Shown here: positions 1-8,472 of the stretch, piece after piece
Position numbering within the stretch: position 1 is the stretch's first letter
Layout: each line of letters opens with the position of its first letter
Source: Ruficoccus amylovorans
Lineage (GTDB): Bacteria > Verrucomicrobiota > Verrucomicrobiia > Opitutales > Cerasicoccaceae
Direction: 5' to 3'
DNA: 64,000 nt
Assembly (NCBI RefSeq): GCF_014230085.1
Contig: NZ_JACHVB010000035.1
Span: forward strand, 248,001 to 312,000
Notes under the pieces: generated by a model
What the model was told of the DNA's origin: nothing
The model's input: the letters and a program-made list of their open reading frames with translations, nothing else
The model's database searches: none
Translations under genes and position numbers: made by a program

Positions 1-921
1 CCGTGGTGGCCTGCGATCCACAGTAACCCGCTGGTCAAGCCTTTCCAATCGCTCGGCGCGGTCTCTCAGTATCCGTGGTCGGGATTGGTGCTTTTCCGGG
101 GCGAGTTTATACCGGCGCCGGACTTGCCCTGGTATTATCCGCTGACATGGCTGGCGATCACGCTCCCCGACTTCCTGATTGCAGTGCTGGCGGCAGGCCT
201 GGTCCTGGCCGCCGTGAAGTTCCGCCAGCTCGCCGGGGCGCTTTTTACCGGGCGTGGTTTTCCCTGGGTTGTCGTGGCGACGACGGTGGTTTTCCCGTTG
301 CTGTTCGTCATCGTGCGGGACTCCGTTCTCTACGACGGGATGCGTCATCTGCTCTTTATCCTGCCGCCACTGGCCTGCCTGGGGGCTTTCGCCTGGACGC
401 GGCTGGTCGATGTGCTGCGCTGCGGCTGGCGGATTGTGGCTGGAGTTGTGCTGGCGGTGCTTATGCTGATGCAGTTACCGGTGGTGTATCGGCTGCACCC
501 TTACGAGTACGTTTTCTTTAACCAAGTCAGCGGTGGCGTGCAGTCCAAGGCAGGTCGCTACGAGGGCGAGTATTGGGGGACTTCCCTGCGTGAAGCCAGC
601 CAGTGGCTGATTCAGCACGTACCGGCGGGGAACTGCCGTGTGGCGACATCGGCTCCTCCGCTCATGGCAATCCTCTATCTGCCCGAGCGCTTCCAACTGG
701 TCAGCCCCCGCGATAACCCAGACTTTTTTATCAGCCTGACGCGCCTGAATTATGACCAGCGCATGCCGGGGGAGACGGTGCAGGTGATCGGGCGCTTGGG
801 GATTCCCATGGCTGTGATTAAAGACCTGCGGGGCTTTTCGCCGACTGCTCCCGCGCAGGGGGAGATGCCTTCGGGCTCAGAACTCCCGCTCGAGCTTGAG
901 AGACCTCCCGTTGAGGAGTAA
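1..921 (+). CDS. Membrane glycosyltransferase, C-terminal part (GT39/PMT-like), start outside window
   Basis: The frame is open from the window edge, so the start lies upstream; 306 residues are visible. Hydrophobic helices fall at about visible residues 48-72, 88-105, 116-132 and 144-160, followed by a soluble tail of about 145 residues. This helix-rich part plus hydrophilic C-terminus, with an aromatic 'PWYYPLTW' segment before the first visible helix, resembles the end of GT39/PMT-type enzymes, which transfer sugars from polyprenyl-phosphate donors on the outer face of the inner membrane. The downstream GT4 and the DPM-like GT2, a maker of such donors, fit an envelope-glycan role. The catalytic N-terminal loop is not in view, so the family call is tentative and the substrate unknown. 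Confidence 0.6.
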   Translation, partial: PWWPAIHSNPLVKPFQSLGAVSQYPWSGLVLFRGEFIPAPDLPWYYPLTWLAITLPDFLIAVLAAGLVLAAVKFRQLAGALFTGRGFPWVVVATTVVFPLLFVIVRDSVLYDGMRHLLFILPPLACLGAFAWTRLVDVLRCGWRIVAGVVLAVLMLMQLPVVYRLHPYEYVFFNQVSGGVQSKAGRYEGEYWGTSLREASQWLIQHVPAGNCRVATSAPPLMAILYLPERFQLVSPRDNPDFFISLTRLNYDQRMPGETVQVIGRLGIPMAVIKDLRGFSPTAPAQGEMPSGSELPLELERPPVEE

Positions 922-1107
922 CGGGGCGAATTATCCGGGTGGTTTGGGAGCAATCTATCGGTATCGGTATGCGGGGGTGTGCATTGTCTTGATCCGTCAA
1001 GCGGGGGGATTCATGATCAGGTTTCAATTCATTTCACTTGTGCTGTCCCTTCGCTCCGTGCCGGACGCCTCTCCATCCGCAACACCTGATCTACCTGCTT
1101 TCGTCGC

Positions 1108-2256
1108 ATGCCGCGTCCGCGTATCCTGATTATTGGCCCGTCGCATCCGTTTCGCGGCGGGATTGCCGCGTATTCGACGCTGCTCTACGACACGTTGAGG
1201 AAACGCACGGCAGTCGATTTCTTCGGCTATCGGCGTCAGTTCTGGAAATGGCTTTACCCGGGCCGTTCGCAATTGGAACCTGGCCGCGTGAACATGGCGC
1301 GCAAGGGAATCGAATACTGCCTGGACACTTATAACCCCTTTAGCTGGCTGCGGGCCGGGCGTCGGGCCAGAGACTACGATGCGGTAGTGTTGCCGTGGTG
1401 GGTGGTTTTCTGGGTTCCCTTTTATGCGCTGTTTCTGTGGGCGTCGCGAGGGGGAGCGGTCAGGGTGCTGCTCTGCCACAACGTGCAGGATCACGAAACC
1501 GGGCTGCTGACACGGCTGGGAGCGCGGTTTATTTTTAACCGGGCGGATGCCTTTGTGGTGCAGAGCGAGGCCGAGGCTGCCCGCCTGAGAGCGGTGCTGT
1601 CGCATCCCCATCCGGTGGCGGTGCATGGGCATCCGAGCTACGCCTTTTACAACAGCGGAGAGTGGACCCGTGAGGCCGCGCGCGAACATCTCGGCCTGGA
1701 TCGGCGTGACCGCGTTGCCCTGTTTTTCGGTTACGTGCGCGGCTACAAGGGGGTGGATGTGCTCCTGCGGGCGATGGGACGTTTGAAGTCGGACAATGTC
1801 CCGCTGCGGCTGCTCGTGGTTGGGGAAATCTGGAAAGACGACCCCGTGTACCGTCAACTGGCCGATGAGCTTGGTCTTGGCGACCGGGTGGAGTTCGTGG
1901 ACCGCTATGTGGGAATCGAAGAGATTGAGCCTTATTTTAAAGCCGCCGACGTGAGCGTGCTTCCCTACCGTTCGGCCACGGGCAGTGGGGTGCTCCAGCT
2001 TGCGTTTGGGATGGGGACACCCGTTGTTGCCAGCGATTTGCCTGCTTTTTCCGAGGCGATGACCGACGGGCGCGAAGGCTTACTCGTCCCTCCTGGCGAT
2101 GAGGTGGCTCTCGCTGCCGCCCTGAGACGGGTGTTCGGTGACAATCTGCTCCCTGCGATGAGGGTAGAACTAGCGGCGCTGCCCCCGGATGCGAGTTGGG
2201 AAGCGCTTGCCGACAAGCTGGAGGCGCTCATCGCCGAGGCCCGTGCCACTCGCTAG
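1108..2256 (+). CDS. Glycosyltransferase family 4 (GT-B) protein
   Basis: This 382-residue protein has the two Rossmann-like halves of GT4 enzymes. The N-terminal acceptor half opens with 'RILIIGPSHPFRGGIAAYS', whose GGIA loop is typical. The C-terminal nucleotide-sugar half contains 'FFGYVRGYKGVDVLLRAM' near residue 205 and 'DLPAFSEAMTDGREGLLVP' near residue 313, the acidic donor-binding region. There is no signal peptide, so it acts on the cytoplasmic face of the membrane, probably adding a sugar to a lipid carrier, an envelope polysaccharide or a glycolipid. It is 186 bp downstream of the GT39-like gene on the same strand and convergent with the GT2 gene. Sugar and acceptor cannot be told from sequence. 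Confidence 0.85.
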   Translation: MPRPRILIIGPSHPFRGGIAAYSTLLYDTLRKRTAVDFFGYRRQFWKWLYPGRSQLEPGRVNMARKGIEYCLDTYNPFSWLRAGRRARDYDAVVLPWWVVFWVPFYALFLWASRGGAVRVLLCHNVQDHETGLLTRLGARFIFNRADAFVVQSEAEAARLRAVLSHPHPVAVHGHPSYAFYNSGEWTREAAREHLGLDRRDRVALFFGYVRGYKGVDVLLRAMGRLKSDNVPLRLLVVGEIWKDDPVYRQLADELGLGDRVEFVDRYVGIEEIEPYFKAADVSVLPYRSATGSGVLQLAFGMGTPVVASDLPAFSEAMTDGREGLLVPPGDEVALAAALRRVFGDNLLPAMRVELAALPPDASWEALADKLEALIAEARATR

Positions 2257-2275
2257 AGCGGTTGCGCCCCGTGGG

Positions 2276-3223
2276 CTAGGCCCGTTCAATGACCTTGCCG
2301 CGGTGATCGTGGCTTTGGAAGCGGATGACAAGCTCGCCGATCACCCCCATCGAGATCAATTGGGACCCCAGAAGCATGAGCAGGATACCCAGAAAGAAAA
2401 GTGGGCGGCCCGCGATGGGCATTCCCGCGATCAGCTTCATGCAGGAGATATAGAATAGGATGAGAAAGCCGCCCGCCGCCGAGATAAGTCCGAGCCCGCC
2501 GAAGAGGTGTCCGGGCCGGTCGAGGAACCGCGTGGTAGCCAGAACCGTGAGCAGGTCGAGCATGCCTTTGATATAGCGTTTCCAGCCGTACTTGGAGACA
2601 CCGTGCTCACGCGGATGATGTCGGACGGGGATCTCCGCCACGCGGAAACCCTCCGCGTGCGCCAGCACCGGCACGTAGCGGTGCAGTTCGCCGTAGAGGT
2701 TCAGGTGGGGGAGGACTTCGCGCCGGTAGGCCTTGAAACCACAGTTCATGTCGTGCAGTTGGACGCCACCGGCCCGGCAGGCCACAGCGTTGAAGAGCTT
2801 CGAGGGCAGGCGTTTTTCCAGCGGGTCCTGACGGTCTTTCTTCCACCCGCTGACGAGGTCGTAGCCCTCATCCAGTTTTTCCAGAAAGTGTGGAATCTCC
2901 TCCGGGTCGTCTTGCAAGTCCGCGTCGAGCGTGAATACGATGCGCCCGCGCGCCTCGGAAAAACCGGCGGCCAGGGCGGCGGCCTTGCCGAAATTACGCC
3001 GGAAGCGCAGGCCTCGCACATCGGGATGGGCGGTGGCCAGTTCGCAGATGGCCTGCCAGGAGTTGTCCGTGCTGCCGTCGTCCACAAAAATGATCTCGAA
3101 GCTACCCAGTCCGTGTTCCTGCACGGTAGCGGTGATTTTGACAAAAAGCGTGTTCAGCGTCTCTCCCTCGTTGAGCACGGGGATGATGAAGGAAAGGCTG
3201 GGCGTGGGCTGGGCGGCTTCCAT
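2276..3223 (-). CDS. Glycosyltransferase family 2, polyprenyl-phosphate sugar transferase type (DPM1/GtrB-like)
   Basis: I chose the ATG at 3223 because family homology begins right after it ('PSLSFIIPVLNEGETLNTLF'); a longer in-frame start exists at 3361 but adds no recognisable sequence. The 315-residue protein has the GT-A features 'VDDGSTDNSW' and 'DADLQDDPEEI', the latter typical of enzymes that load a sugar from a nucleotide donor onto undecaprenyl or dolichyl phosphate. Two C-terminal membrane helices (about residues 230-252 and 265-290) anchor it, as in GtrB/ArnC relatives. It is convergent with the GT4 gene, with 19 bp between them. It would supply the lipid-linked sugar used by GT39-type transferases such as the one at the window start. 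Confidence 0.88.
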   Translation of the reverse strand: MEAAQPTPSLSFIIPVLNEGETLNTLFVKITATVQEHGLGSFEIIFVDDGSTDNSWQAICELATAHPDVRGLRFRRNFGKAAALAAGFSEARGRIVFTLDADLQDDPEEIPHFLEKLDEGYDLVSGWKKDRQDPLEKRLPSKLFNAVACRAGGVQLHDMNCGFKAYRREVLPHLNLYGELHRYVPVLAHAEGFRVAEIPVRHHPREHGVSKYGWKRYIKGMLDLLTVLATTRFLDRPGHLFGGLGLISAAGGFLILFYISCMKLIAGMPIAGRPLFFLGILLMLLGSQLISMGVIGELVIRFQSHDHRGKVIERA

Positions 3224-3372
3224 GATGCGGTCAGGGCGACGAGTTTTGGGCGCATCATGGATGATTGCAAGACCGGCCTGAGTGATGGAGTAAGCTTTAC
3301 CGGGTATTGACAGGAGGGGACGGGGAACAATTGCGTTGTCGGCGTTCCGGCAGGGCGGCAAGCTTACCCTCC

Positions 3373-4065
3373 ATGCTCAAACTCGTCCTGCGTCACCGCT
3401 TGAAAGTCGCTCTGGTGCTGCTCGCCCTGGTGGCGGCCGTGGTGGTAGCGGTGCTCTGGGGGCCGAATGTGGGCATGGCCGACCTGCTCCGGGCCAAGGA
3501 CGAGGTCTTGGGCTGGCTGCGGGATACCCCGGCGGCTGTGGTGACGGTGGCCATCGCGGTCCTGCCGTTGGCGGGCTTTCCCATCAGCCCGCTGCTGATC
3601 CTGGCCGGGCTTGCTTACGGGGGCCCGGTCGGGATGCTGATCGGCGTCGCCGGGGTGGCGCTCAACAACGCGCTGGGCTACGGCATCGCCGCCTGGCTGC
3701 GCGAACCGGTCCGGCGCTGGCTGGAAAGGCGCGGGATGCGTGTCCCGGTGGTGCAGCGCGGAGATTATGTCAAAGTCGTGCTGTTGTTCCGGTTGACGCC
3801 GGGCGTGCCCGCGTTTTTGCAGAATTATGTCCTCGGGCTGTCGGGGATTCCGTTCTGGACGTTTTTCTGGGTCTCCCTGCCTCCGCAACTGGTGACGGTG
3901 GCGGGATTTGTCCTGACCGGCGGGGCCCTTTTTGAAGGCGAATGGGGCGTGATTGTGCTCGGGGTCAGCCTGCTGATCGTTTTCGGTATTGTCGGACGGT
4001 TGATCCACAGTCACCGTAAAAAGAAAGAACTCACCGATGCCGCCGCTGACACAGACGCCCCATGA
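3373..4065 (+). CDS. TVP38/TMEM64 (VTT domain) family membrane protein
   Basis: The start at 3373 gives a 230-residue protein beginning with a membrane helix; earlier in-frame codons encode a non-conserved leader. About five hydrophobic segments are seen. The VTT core includes 'GFPISPLLILAGLAYGG' (about residues 75-91) and 'LLFRLTPGVPAFLQNYVLGL' (about residues 138-157), the conserved R..P....NY..G pattern of this family. VTT proteins are inner-membrane proteins; the DedA and TMEM41 relatives move or scramble lipids. Its end overlaps the start of xseA by 29 bp, so the two are probably co-transcribed, though no functional link is obvious. Confidence 0.85.
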   Translation: MLKLVLRHRLKVALVLLALVAAVVVAVLWGPNVGMADLLRAKDEVLGWLRDTPAAVVTVAIAVLPLAGFPISPLLILAGLAYGGPVGMLIGVAGVALNNALGYGIAAWLREPVRRWLERRGMRVPVVQRGDYVKVVLLFRLTPGVPAFLQNYVLGLSGIPFWTFFWVSLPPQLVTVAGFVLTGGALFEGEWGVIVLGVSLLIVFGIVGRLIHSHRKKKELTDAAADTDAP

Positions 4066-5386
4066 CGATGCTATCCTTTCGGTGGGAGACTTTACCCGGC
4101 GGGTTAAGGAACTGCTGGAAACCAACCTGCCGCCCTGCTGGGTGCGGGGCGAGATTTCCAATCTGCGCCGCCAGCACAGCGGGCATGTTTACTTTACCCT
4201 GAAGGACGCGCAGAGCCAAGTCTCGTGCGTGCTGTTTCGGGGGGATGCCATGCGCCAGCAGGTGGACCTGCGCGACGGCCTGCAGGCCATCGTGTACGGG
4301 CAGGTCAGCGTTTACGAGCCGCGCGGCACGCACCAGCTTATCTGTCGGGTGGTGATGGACGATGGGGCCGGGCGGCTCCAACAGGAGTTCGAGCGGCTCA
4401 AGGCCAAGCTCGCCGCCGAGGGGCTCTTCGAGGCGGAGCGCAAGCGGCCCCTGCCGCCGCTGCCGCGTGCGGTCGGCTTTGTCACTTCGCCCACGGGTGC
4501 GGCTATCCGCGACTTTTTGAGCATCCTGGCCCGCCGTCAGTGGCGGGGGCGGGTGGTTGTCATCCCCGCCCAGGTGCAGGGCGCGGGCGCGGCGGCGCAG
4601 ATCGTGGCCGGAATCGAGGCCGCGCAACGGCTTGACGGGCTGGACTTGCTCGTGGTCGGGCGCGGGGGCGGCAGCCTCGAAGACCTCTGGTGCTTTAACG
4701 AAGAGAGCGTGGCTCGCGCCGTTGCGGCCTGTTCGTTGCCGGTCATCTCCGCCGTCGGGCACGAGATCGATTTTACCCTGAGCGACTTTGCCGCCGACAA
4801 GCGCGCCGAGACGCCTTCCGCCGCCGCCGAGCTTATCAGCAGCGGTTATCTTGAAATCCTGGACCGGCTCGACCTGGCGCGGGACGGCTTGAGTGAGCTC
4901 GCAGCGCGGACGCTGGAACGCCTCGGCTACCGGATGCAGTCCGCCCGCGCCGGGCTGGAAAGCCACCACCCGCGCCCCCGGTTGGAACAGGCCAGCCTGC
5001 GGCTGGATGACCTCGGAAATCGCCTGCGGGCGAACCTGCGGCATCTACTCTCGGATCGCCGAAGTGTATTGGTGAAATCAATACACGGACTGGCCGCGCA
5101 CACCCCGCAGGCGGTGCTGAAGCTTTCGGCCGTGCAGCTCAAGTCCGCCCGTGAGCGGATGGGGCGACAGACGCCCGCGGTGCTACGCCAAAAGCGCGAG
5201 CATTTGAAACAGCTCTGTACGCGGCTGGAAAACGCCAGCCTGCAGAAAGCGCTCGACCGGGGCTTCGCCGTGGCCCGGGACGAACGTGGCGAACTTGTTT
5301 CGGCCAAGGCGGGGCTTCTGCCCGGCCAGCGGCTCGCTCTCGATTTCAAGGACGGGGAAATCCTCGTCCGCGTCGAGGATATGTAG
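4037..5386 (+). CDS. xseA: Exodeoxyribonuclease VII large subunit
   Basis: The 449-residue product matches XseA in length and order: an N-terminal OB-fold (about residues 12-105, 'WVRGEISNLRRQHSGHVYF'), a catalytic domain with 'VGRGGGSLEDLWCFN' near residue 206 and 'AVGHEIDFTLSDFAADKRAE' near residue 240, then a long helical region (about 270-400) and a short C-terminal segment. Exo VII degrades single-stranded DNA to oligonucleotides in both directions and works with the small subunit XseB, which is not seen nearby. It starts inside the preceding VTT gene. A decayed inverted repeat follows at 5429. Confidence 0.96.
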   Translation: MPPLTQTPHDDAILSVGDFTRRVKELLETNLPPCWVRGEISNLRRQHSGHVYFTLKDAQSQVSCVLFRGDAMRQQVDLRDGLQAIVYGQVSVYEPRGTHQLICRVVMDDGAGRLQQEFERLKAKLAAEGLFEAERKRPLPPLPRAVGFVTSPTGAAIRDFLSILARRQWRGRVVVIPAQVQGAGAAAQIVAGIEAAQRLDGLDLLVVGRGGGSLEDLWCFNEESVARAVAACSLPVISAVGHEIDFTLSDFAADKRAETPSAAAELISSGYLEILDRLDLARDGLSELAARTLERLGYRMQSARAGLESHHPRPRLEQASLRLDDLGNRLRANLRHLLSDRRSVLVKSIHGLAAHTPQAVLKLSAVQLKSARERMGRQTPAVLRQKREHLKQLCTRLENASLQKALDRGFAVARDERGELVSAKAGLLPGQRLALDFKDGEILVRVEDM

Positions 5387-5428
5387 CGGGTTCACCGTCT
5401 TCCTTGTGCTCTGGCGGTTTCTGTTTTT

Positions 5429-5597
5429 AAACCACAGAGGACACAGAGAGCACAGAGAATTTAAGAGGATTAAATCTCCGTGCGCCCTGCGCGTCGTGGT
5501 ATTTTAGAACCTGTTCCCAGAAAGATTGGAGCCAGAAAAACAACTCCGGGCTTATTTCTTAAATAAACCCTCTGTGCTCTCTGTGTACTCTGTGGTT
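5429..5597. repeat. Inverted intergenic repeat A (CACAGAG-type arms)
   Basis: Arm 5429-5457 carries repeated CACAGAG units and is matched in inverse orientation by 5570-5597 (CTCTGTG units). They enclose about 112 bp with no credible gene. It is the same kind of structure as the CACGAAG elements at 20004, 30758, 33784 and 35058 but with a different heptamer. The whole 5387-5658 gap holds only this. Confidence 0.7.
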
Positions 5598-5658
5598 AAA
5601 CAAAAACTCGCACAGAGCCAAAGAGGTGAGTCACCGGATGAGACTTGAACCTTCCGGC

Positions 5659-5958
5659 CTACTCCTCGTCGCTGCTGCCGAGGAGCTTCCACGCGCCGAA
5701 GCCGACAGCGGCGATACCCACGACCTTGAGCATGCGCTTGCTGGTGAGTCCTCCGATCGTGCGGCTGAGCAGGCCGAAGGCGAGGGGACGCAGGAGGGGG
5801 AGCGCCTTGCGGGCTCCCCAGGCAACCGTGCCGACGGTGGCGGCACGGCGGGCCTGAGGGGCTAAAATGCGCAGATGGTATCCGGCCGCCTGCCTTTCGG
5901 CGCGGAGACGTTCTTTCAGCACACTTATTCTTTGCTCCTGGCGGCGGATACCAAACAT
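5659..5958 (-). CDS. Small YqjK-like hypothetical protein
   Basis: This encodes 99 residues: a charged N-terminus ('RRQEQRISVLKERLRAERQA'), a weakly hydrophobic middle and a C-terminal segment 'MLKVVGIAAVGFGAWKLLG' that could be a membrane helix. Its start lies inside the 3' end of the holin-like gene (34-bp overlap), so it is the third gene of a minus-strand operon with DUF883 and holin-family members. In enterobacteria the order yqjD-yqjE-yqjK is the same, with a small basic third protein. The equivalence is inferred from position and composition, not from a clear motif. Confidence 0.6.
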   Translation of the reverse strand: MFGIRRQEQRISVLKERLRAERQAAGYHLRILAPQARRAATVGTVAWGARKALPLLRPLAFGLLSRTIGGLTSKRMLKVVGIAAVGFGAWKLLGSSDEE

Positions 5959-6302
5959 TGCACGTCTTGTTTAAGTTCTTGCCGGGTCTCGTGGAAGGGG
6001 AGCTCGGTTTTTTGAAAAATCCGGGTGAGGAAAAATGCGCAGGCTCCGGCGGCGGCCAGATAGGCGAGCATGCAAAGCCCCAGCGCGAGTAGCCGGTAGT
6101 CCGGCGGCACGGCCCAGATCAGGCCCGCCGTGAACGCCACCCCGGCCAGCAGTAGGCTGCCGCTGCCGATCACCACCAGCATGAGGACGGTGGCGAAGCG
6201 GGCCCGCTCCAGTCGGAACTCCAGCGCGAAAAGCTCAAAGCGGGTTTCGAGCATGTGCAGGAGCGTTTCGGCCAGGGCACCGACTGATTGTAGCGACTTC
6301 AT
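5925..6302 (-). CDS. Phage-holin-family (PF07332-type, YqjE-like) membrane protein
   Basis: The 125-residue protein has an amphipathic N-terminus ('LAETLLHMLETRFELFALEF') and two membrane helices at about residues 38-65 and 72-98. This is the layout of the 'putative actinobacterial holin-X / phage holin family' proteins found in many non-phage contexts next to DUF883 genes. There is no phage around it, so a lytic role is unlikely; a membrane or stress function coupled to the DUF883 protein is more probable. It lies 41 bp downstream of the DUF883 gene. Confidence 0.78.
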   Translation of the reverse strand: MKSLQSVGALAETLLHMLETRFELFALEFRLERARFATVLMLVVIGSGSLLLAGVAFTAGLIWAVPPDYRLLALGLCMLAYLAAAGACAFFLTRIFQKTELPFHETRQELKQDVQCLVSAARSKE

Positions 6303-6343
6303 AGCGGGAAAAAGCAGGGGGGCGGTGACGGCGACGGGCGCGG

Positions 6344-6679
6344 TCAGTCGCGCGCCAGCCGGTCAATGACGATCCCTGCCAGCAGGGCGATGCCGAGCGA
6401 TTTCCACGGGTTGTCCTTGATGAGCTTTTCCACGGTGTCGAGGGTTTCCTGTCCCTTCTCCTTGGCGACCTGGCCATGCTCTTTAAGCTTTTCGAGACCG
6501 TCCTTGAGCTGAGCCTGGACCTGTGCGGCCTTTTCGCTAAAAACTTCCTGCGAGGTTTCGGCGGCGTCCGTGGTGAGCAGCTTCGCGTCTTCGATCAAGG
6601 TCTTGAGGTCCGACACGAGCTTGTCGCGGTCATCGGCCAGGGTACGTTCGGAGTCCTTGGTAGCTGTTTTCGTGGGCAT
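6344..6679 (-). CDS. DUF883 family (ElaB/YqjD-like) membrane-anchored protein
   Basis: The 111 residues are mostly a charged helix with heptad character (about 10-85, 'LVSDLKTLIEDAKLLTTDA'), ending in a short C-terminal anchor 'NPWKSLGIALLAGIVIDRL'. The Asp-Asn-Pro-Trp followed by a glycine-containing helix is the hallmark of the DUF883/ElaB/YgaM/YqjD family, whose E. coli members are tail-anchored inner-membrane proteins that bind ribosomes in stationary phase. It is the first gene of the three-gene minus-strand operon, with its promoter expected just upstream of 6680. Confidence 0.88.
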   Translation of the reverse strand: MPTKTATKDSERTLADDRDKLVSDLKTLIEDAKLLTTDAAETSQEVFSEKAAQVQAQLKDGLEKLKEHGQVAKEKGQETLDTVEKLIKDNPWKSLGIALLAGIVIDRLARD

Positions 6680-6964
6680 GGTTATATCCGTTTCTAATTT
6701 AGGTTGGTGAGAGGTCGTTTGGAAAAATCAGTATGTTGATGCAGCATCGCTGCCGATTGGAGTTGGCGGCTTTTATAAAACAGTCAGTTCCCGCGGGAAC
6801 ATGTGCGGAGATGAGATAGCGGGCGGTCGTAGGCAGCGTTCGCAGACATTGATAACTAGTATAGGCACGGTTAGGGAGACTGTCAAGGCGAGTGCCCAAT
6901 CGCCGGAATAAAGCGAAGATCGCCTGGCCATACAGCCCGTTGGAGGGGTTTTTGCGGACATGCA
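6680..6964. other. Intergenic region upstream of the DUF883 operon
   Basis: About 285 bp lie between the DUF883 start and the terminator at 6971. It is lower in GC than the flanking genes and probably holds the operon promoter on the minus strand. I cannot assign a firm -35/-10 pair, and I see no credible gene or RNA. Confidence 0.4.
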
Positions 6965-7000
6965 GAAAAAAACTCCCGGCTTGCGGGCCGGGAGTTTTTT
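6965..7000 (-). terminator. Bidirectional Rho-independent terminator
   Basis: A perfect 10-bp stem (6971-6980 AACTCCCGGC pairing with 6987-6996) has a 6-nt loop and is flanked by A-runs on the left and T-runs on the right, so it can stop transcripts on either strand. It lies 22 bp beyond the stop of the Gfo/Idh gene and closes the 9504-7022 minus-strand operon. Confidence 0.9.
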
Positions 7001-7021
7001 AGAAAAAGCGGGCGGGCTGCC

Positions 7022-8104
7022 TCACAGTTCGACGGCCTTGCCGCTGGCGGCGGAAGCGTAAACGGCATCGATGATTTTCATCAGCTTGAGCGCCTGGTCC
7101 GGGGTGTTGATCGGCTCTTCCTTCCCCTCGATGGCGAGCACGAAGTTCTGCGCCGAGCGGATACGGCCCATGTCCTCGCATGCGGAGGTGACGATGGAGC
7201 GGTTGACGGCGTTACCGTGTTCCTGCACGTAGAGTTCGCAGGTGTCGATGGCGGTCGCGTCGATCCCGTCCGAGCCGAAGAGGCGTTCGATCTTGCCTCC
7301 GGCCTGGGTCCCCTGGAAGGTGACCGAGACCTCTTCGCGCTTGACCATCTCGGCCCACGAGACCTGGAGGGTGAGTACCTGGCCGGTCTTGAACGTGACC
7401 ATCCCGTGGGCGGCGGCTTCGACATCGTTGACCACGCCTTCGCGGTCGGGGATGCCCCAGGGGCCTTTGAAGCCCTTGTCGTTGATGAAGTCGTCAAAGG
7501 TGCGGGCGAGCACGACGGCAGGCTCGGGGAAGTCCATGAAGTACAGCGCCAGGTCGATCATGTGCAGCAGGTCGATGAGCGGGCCGCCGCCGGAGAGGGC
7601 GCGTTGGGTGAACCAACCGCCAAAGCCGGGGATGCCGGTACGGCGCACCCACTTGGCCTGGGCGGAGTTGATGCGGCCCACGGTGCCGTCGCCGATGTAC
7701 CCGCGCAGCGCGAAGGACTCGGGCCGGGCGCGGTTGTTGAAGTTGAACATGAGCCGCTTGCCCGCCTTGTCAGCGGCGGCGATCATCTGCCCGACCTCAC
7801 CGGCGTTGAGCGCGGGGGGCTTTTCGCAAAAAACGTGCTTGCCCGCCTCCAGCATCTGGATGGCCAGCGGGGCGTGGAATTTGTTGGGGACGATGACGGC
7901 CACACCCTCAATACCGGGGCAGGCTGCGAGCATCGCTTCGGGCGAACCGTAGGCGGCGGGGATGCCCCACTTGTCAGCAGCGGCCTTGGCGGCGGCTTCG
8001 TTCAGGTCCGCGATGGCGACGATCTCAGCGCCCGCCGCGCGAAAACCCGCGGCGTGGTACTGGAGCATGCCACCGGCTCCGATGATTCCGATTTGTGTAG
8101 GCAT
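7022..8104 (-). CDS. Gfo/Idh/MocA family NAD(P)-dependent oxidoreductase
   Basis: The 360-residue protein has an N-terminal dinucleotide-binding fold beginning 'IGIIGAGGMLQYHAAGF' and the family's 'HVFCEKPPALNAGEV' (EKP motif, about residues 90-104), whose lysine is catalytic. The C-terminal half is the alpha/beta substrate domain with 'GGGPLIDLLHMIDLALYFM' (about residues 171-189), including the usual Asp and His. Members oxidise or reduce sugars and inositols. It is the last gene of a set with a TIM-barrel sugar isomerase and a small membrane protein, a pairing common in Verrucomicrobiota and Planctomycetota for unusual sugar catabolism. Substrate unknown. Confidence 0.9.
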   Translation of the reverse strand: MPTQIGIIGAGGMLQYHAAGFRAAGAEIVAIADLNEAAAKAAADKWGIPAAYGSPEAMLAACPGIEGVAVIVPNKFHAPLAIQMLEAGKHVFCEKPPALNAGEVGQMIAAADKAGKRLMFNFNNRARPESFALRGYIGDGTVGRINSAQAKWVRRTGIPGFGGWFTQRALSGGGPLIDLLHMIDLALYFMDFPEPAVVLARTFDDFINDKGFKGPWGIPDREGVVNDVEAAAHGMVTFKTGQVLTLQVSWAEMVKREEVSVTFQGTQAGGKIERLFGSDGIDATAIDTCELYVQEHGNAVNRSIVTSACEDMGRIRSAQNFVLAIEGKEEPINTPDQALKLMKIIDAVYASAASGKAVEL

Positions 8105-8182
8105 AGTAATTAAATGGGTTGGAGTTGCTGGATGGGGGAGGGGCGCGCCGGCAGAAGCGGTGCCGCACCGGATAAAAAGTCC

Positions 8183-8458
8183 CTAGTCCGGTCGCCGGGA
8201 CCGGCTCATCTTTTCAGTGTGGGTGAGGATGACGGAGGTTTGCGAAATGATAAAAGCCGCTCCCAGCGCGATCAAGGCGTAGTCTTTTCTGGTTTCCCGG
8301 TAGGCTTGGAGTTGGCTGAGGGGAAAGTTTGCTGCCTTTTCGTAGATAGGGGCGTTCAGGTACTCCACAACAGTGGGATGCTGCCGGTTGGCCGCGAAGA
8401 CCGCGCAGGCGTAGAGCACGAGCCAAAGCCCGGCCCAGGCGGCCAGCGATTGCAACAT
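8183..8458 (-). CDS. Small two-helix membrane protein
   Basis: I take the ATG at 8458; the frame runs open further upstream, but that part is antisense shadow of the isomerase gene. The 91-residue product has one helix at about residues 3-23 ('WAGLWLVLYACAVFAA') and one at 61-78 ('ALIALGAAFIISQTSVIL'), joined by a polar linker, with a basic tail 'RSRRPD'. It lies 14 bp after the isomerase and before the Gfo/Idh gene on the same strand, so it is probably co-transcribed. No family is recognised. It may be a small membrane partner, but function is unknown. Confidence 0.68.
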   Translation of the reverse strand: MLQSLAAWAGLWLVLYACAVFAANRQHPTVVEYLNAPIYEKAANFPLSQLQAYRETRKDYALIALGAAFIISQTSVILTHTEKMSRSRRPD

Positions 8459-8472
8459 GATTTTGACCGTGT

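Noticed and set aside
5925-6302. Phage holin as a sign of a prophage
   Set aside because: Its neighbours are DUF883 and a small basic protein, the common non-phage yqjDEK-like set; no phage genes are nearby.
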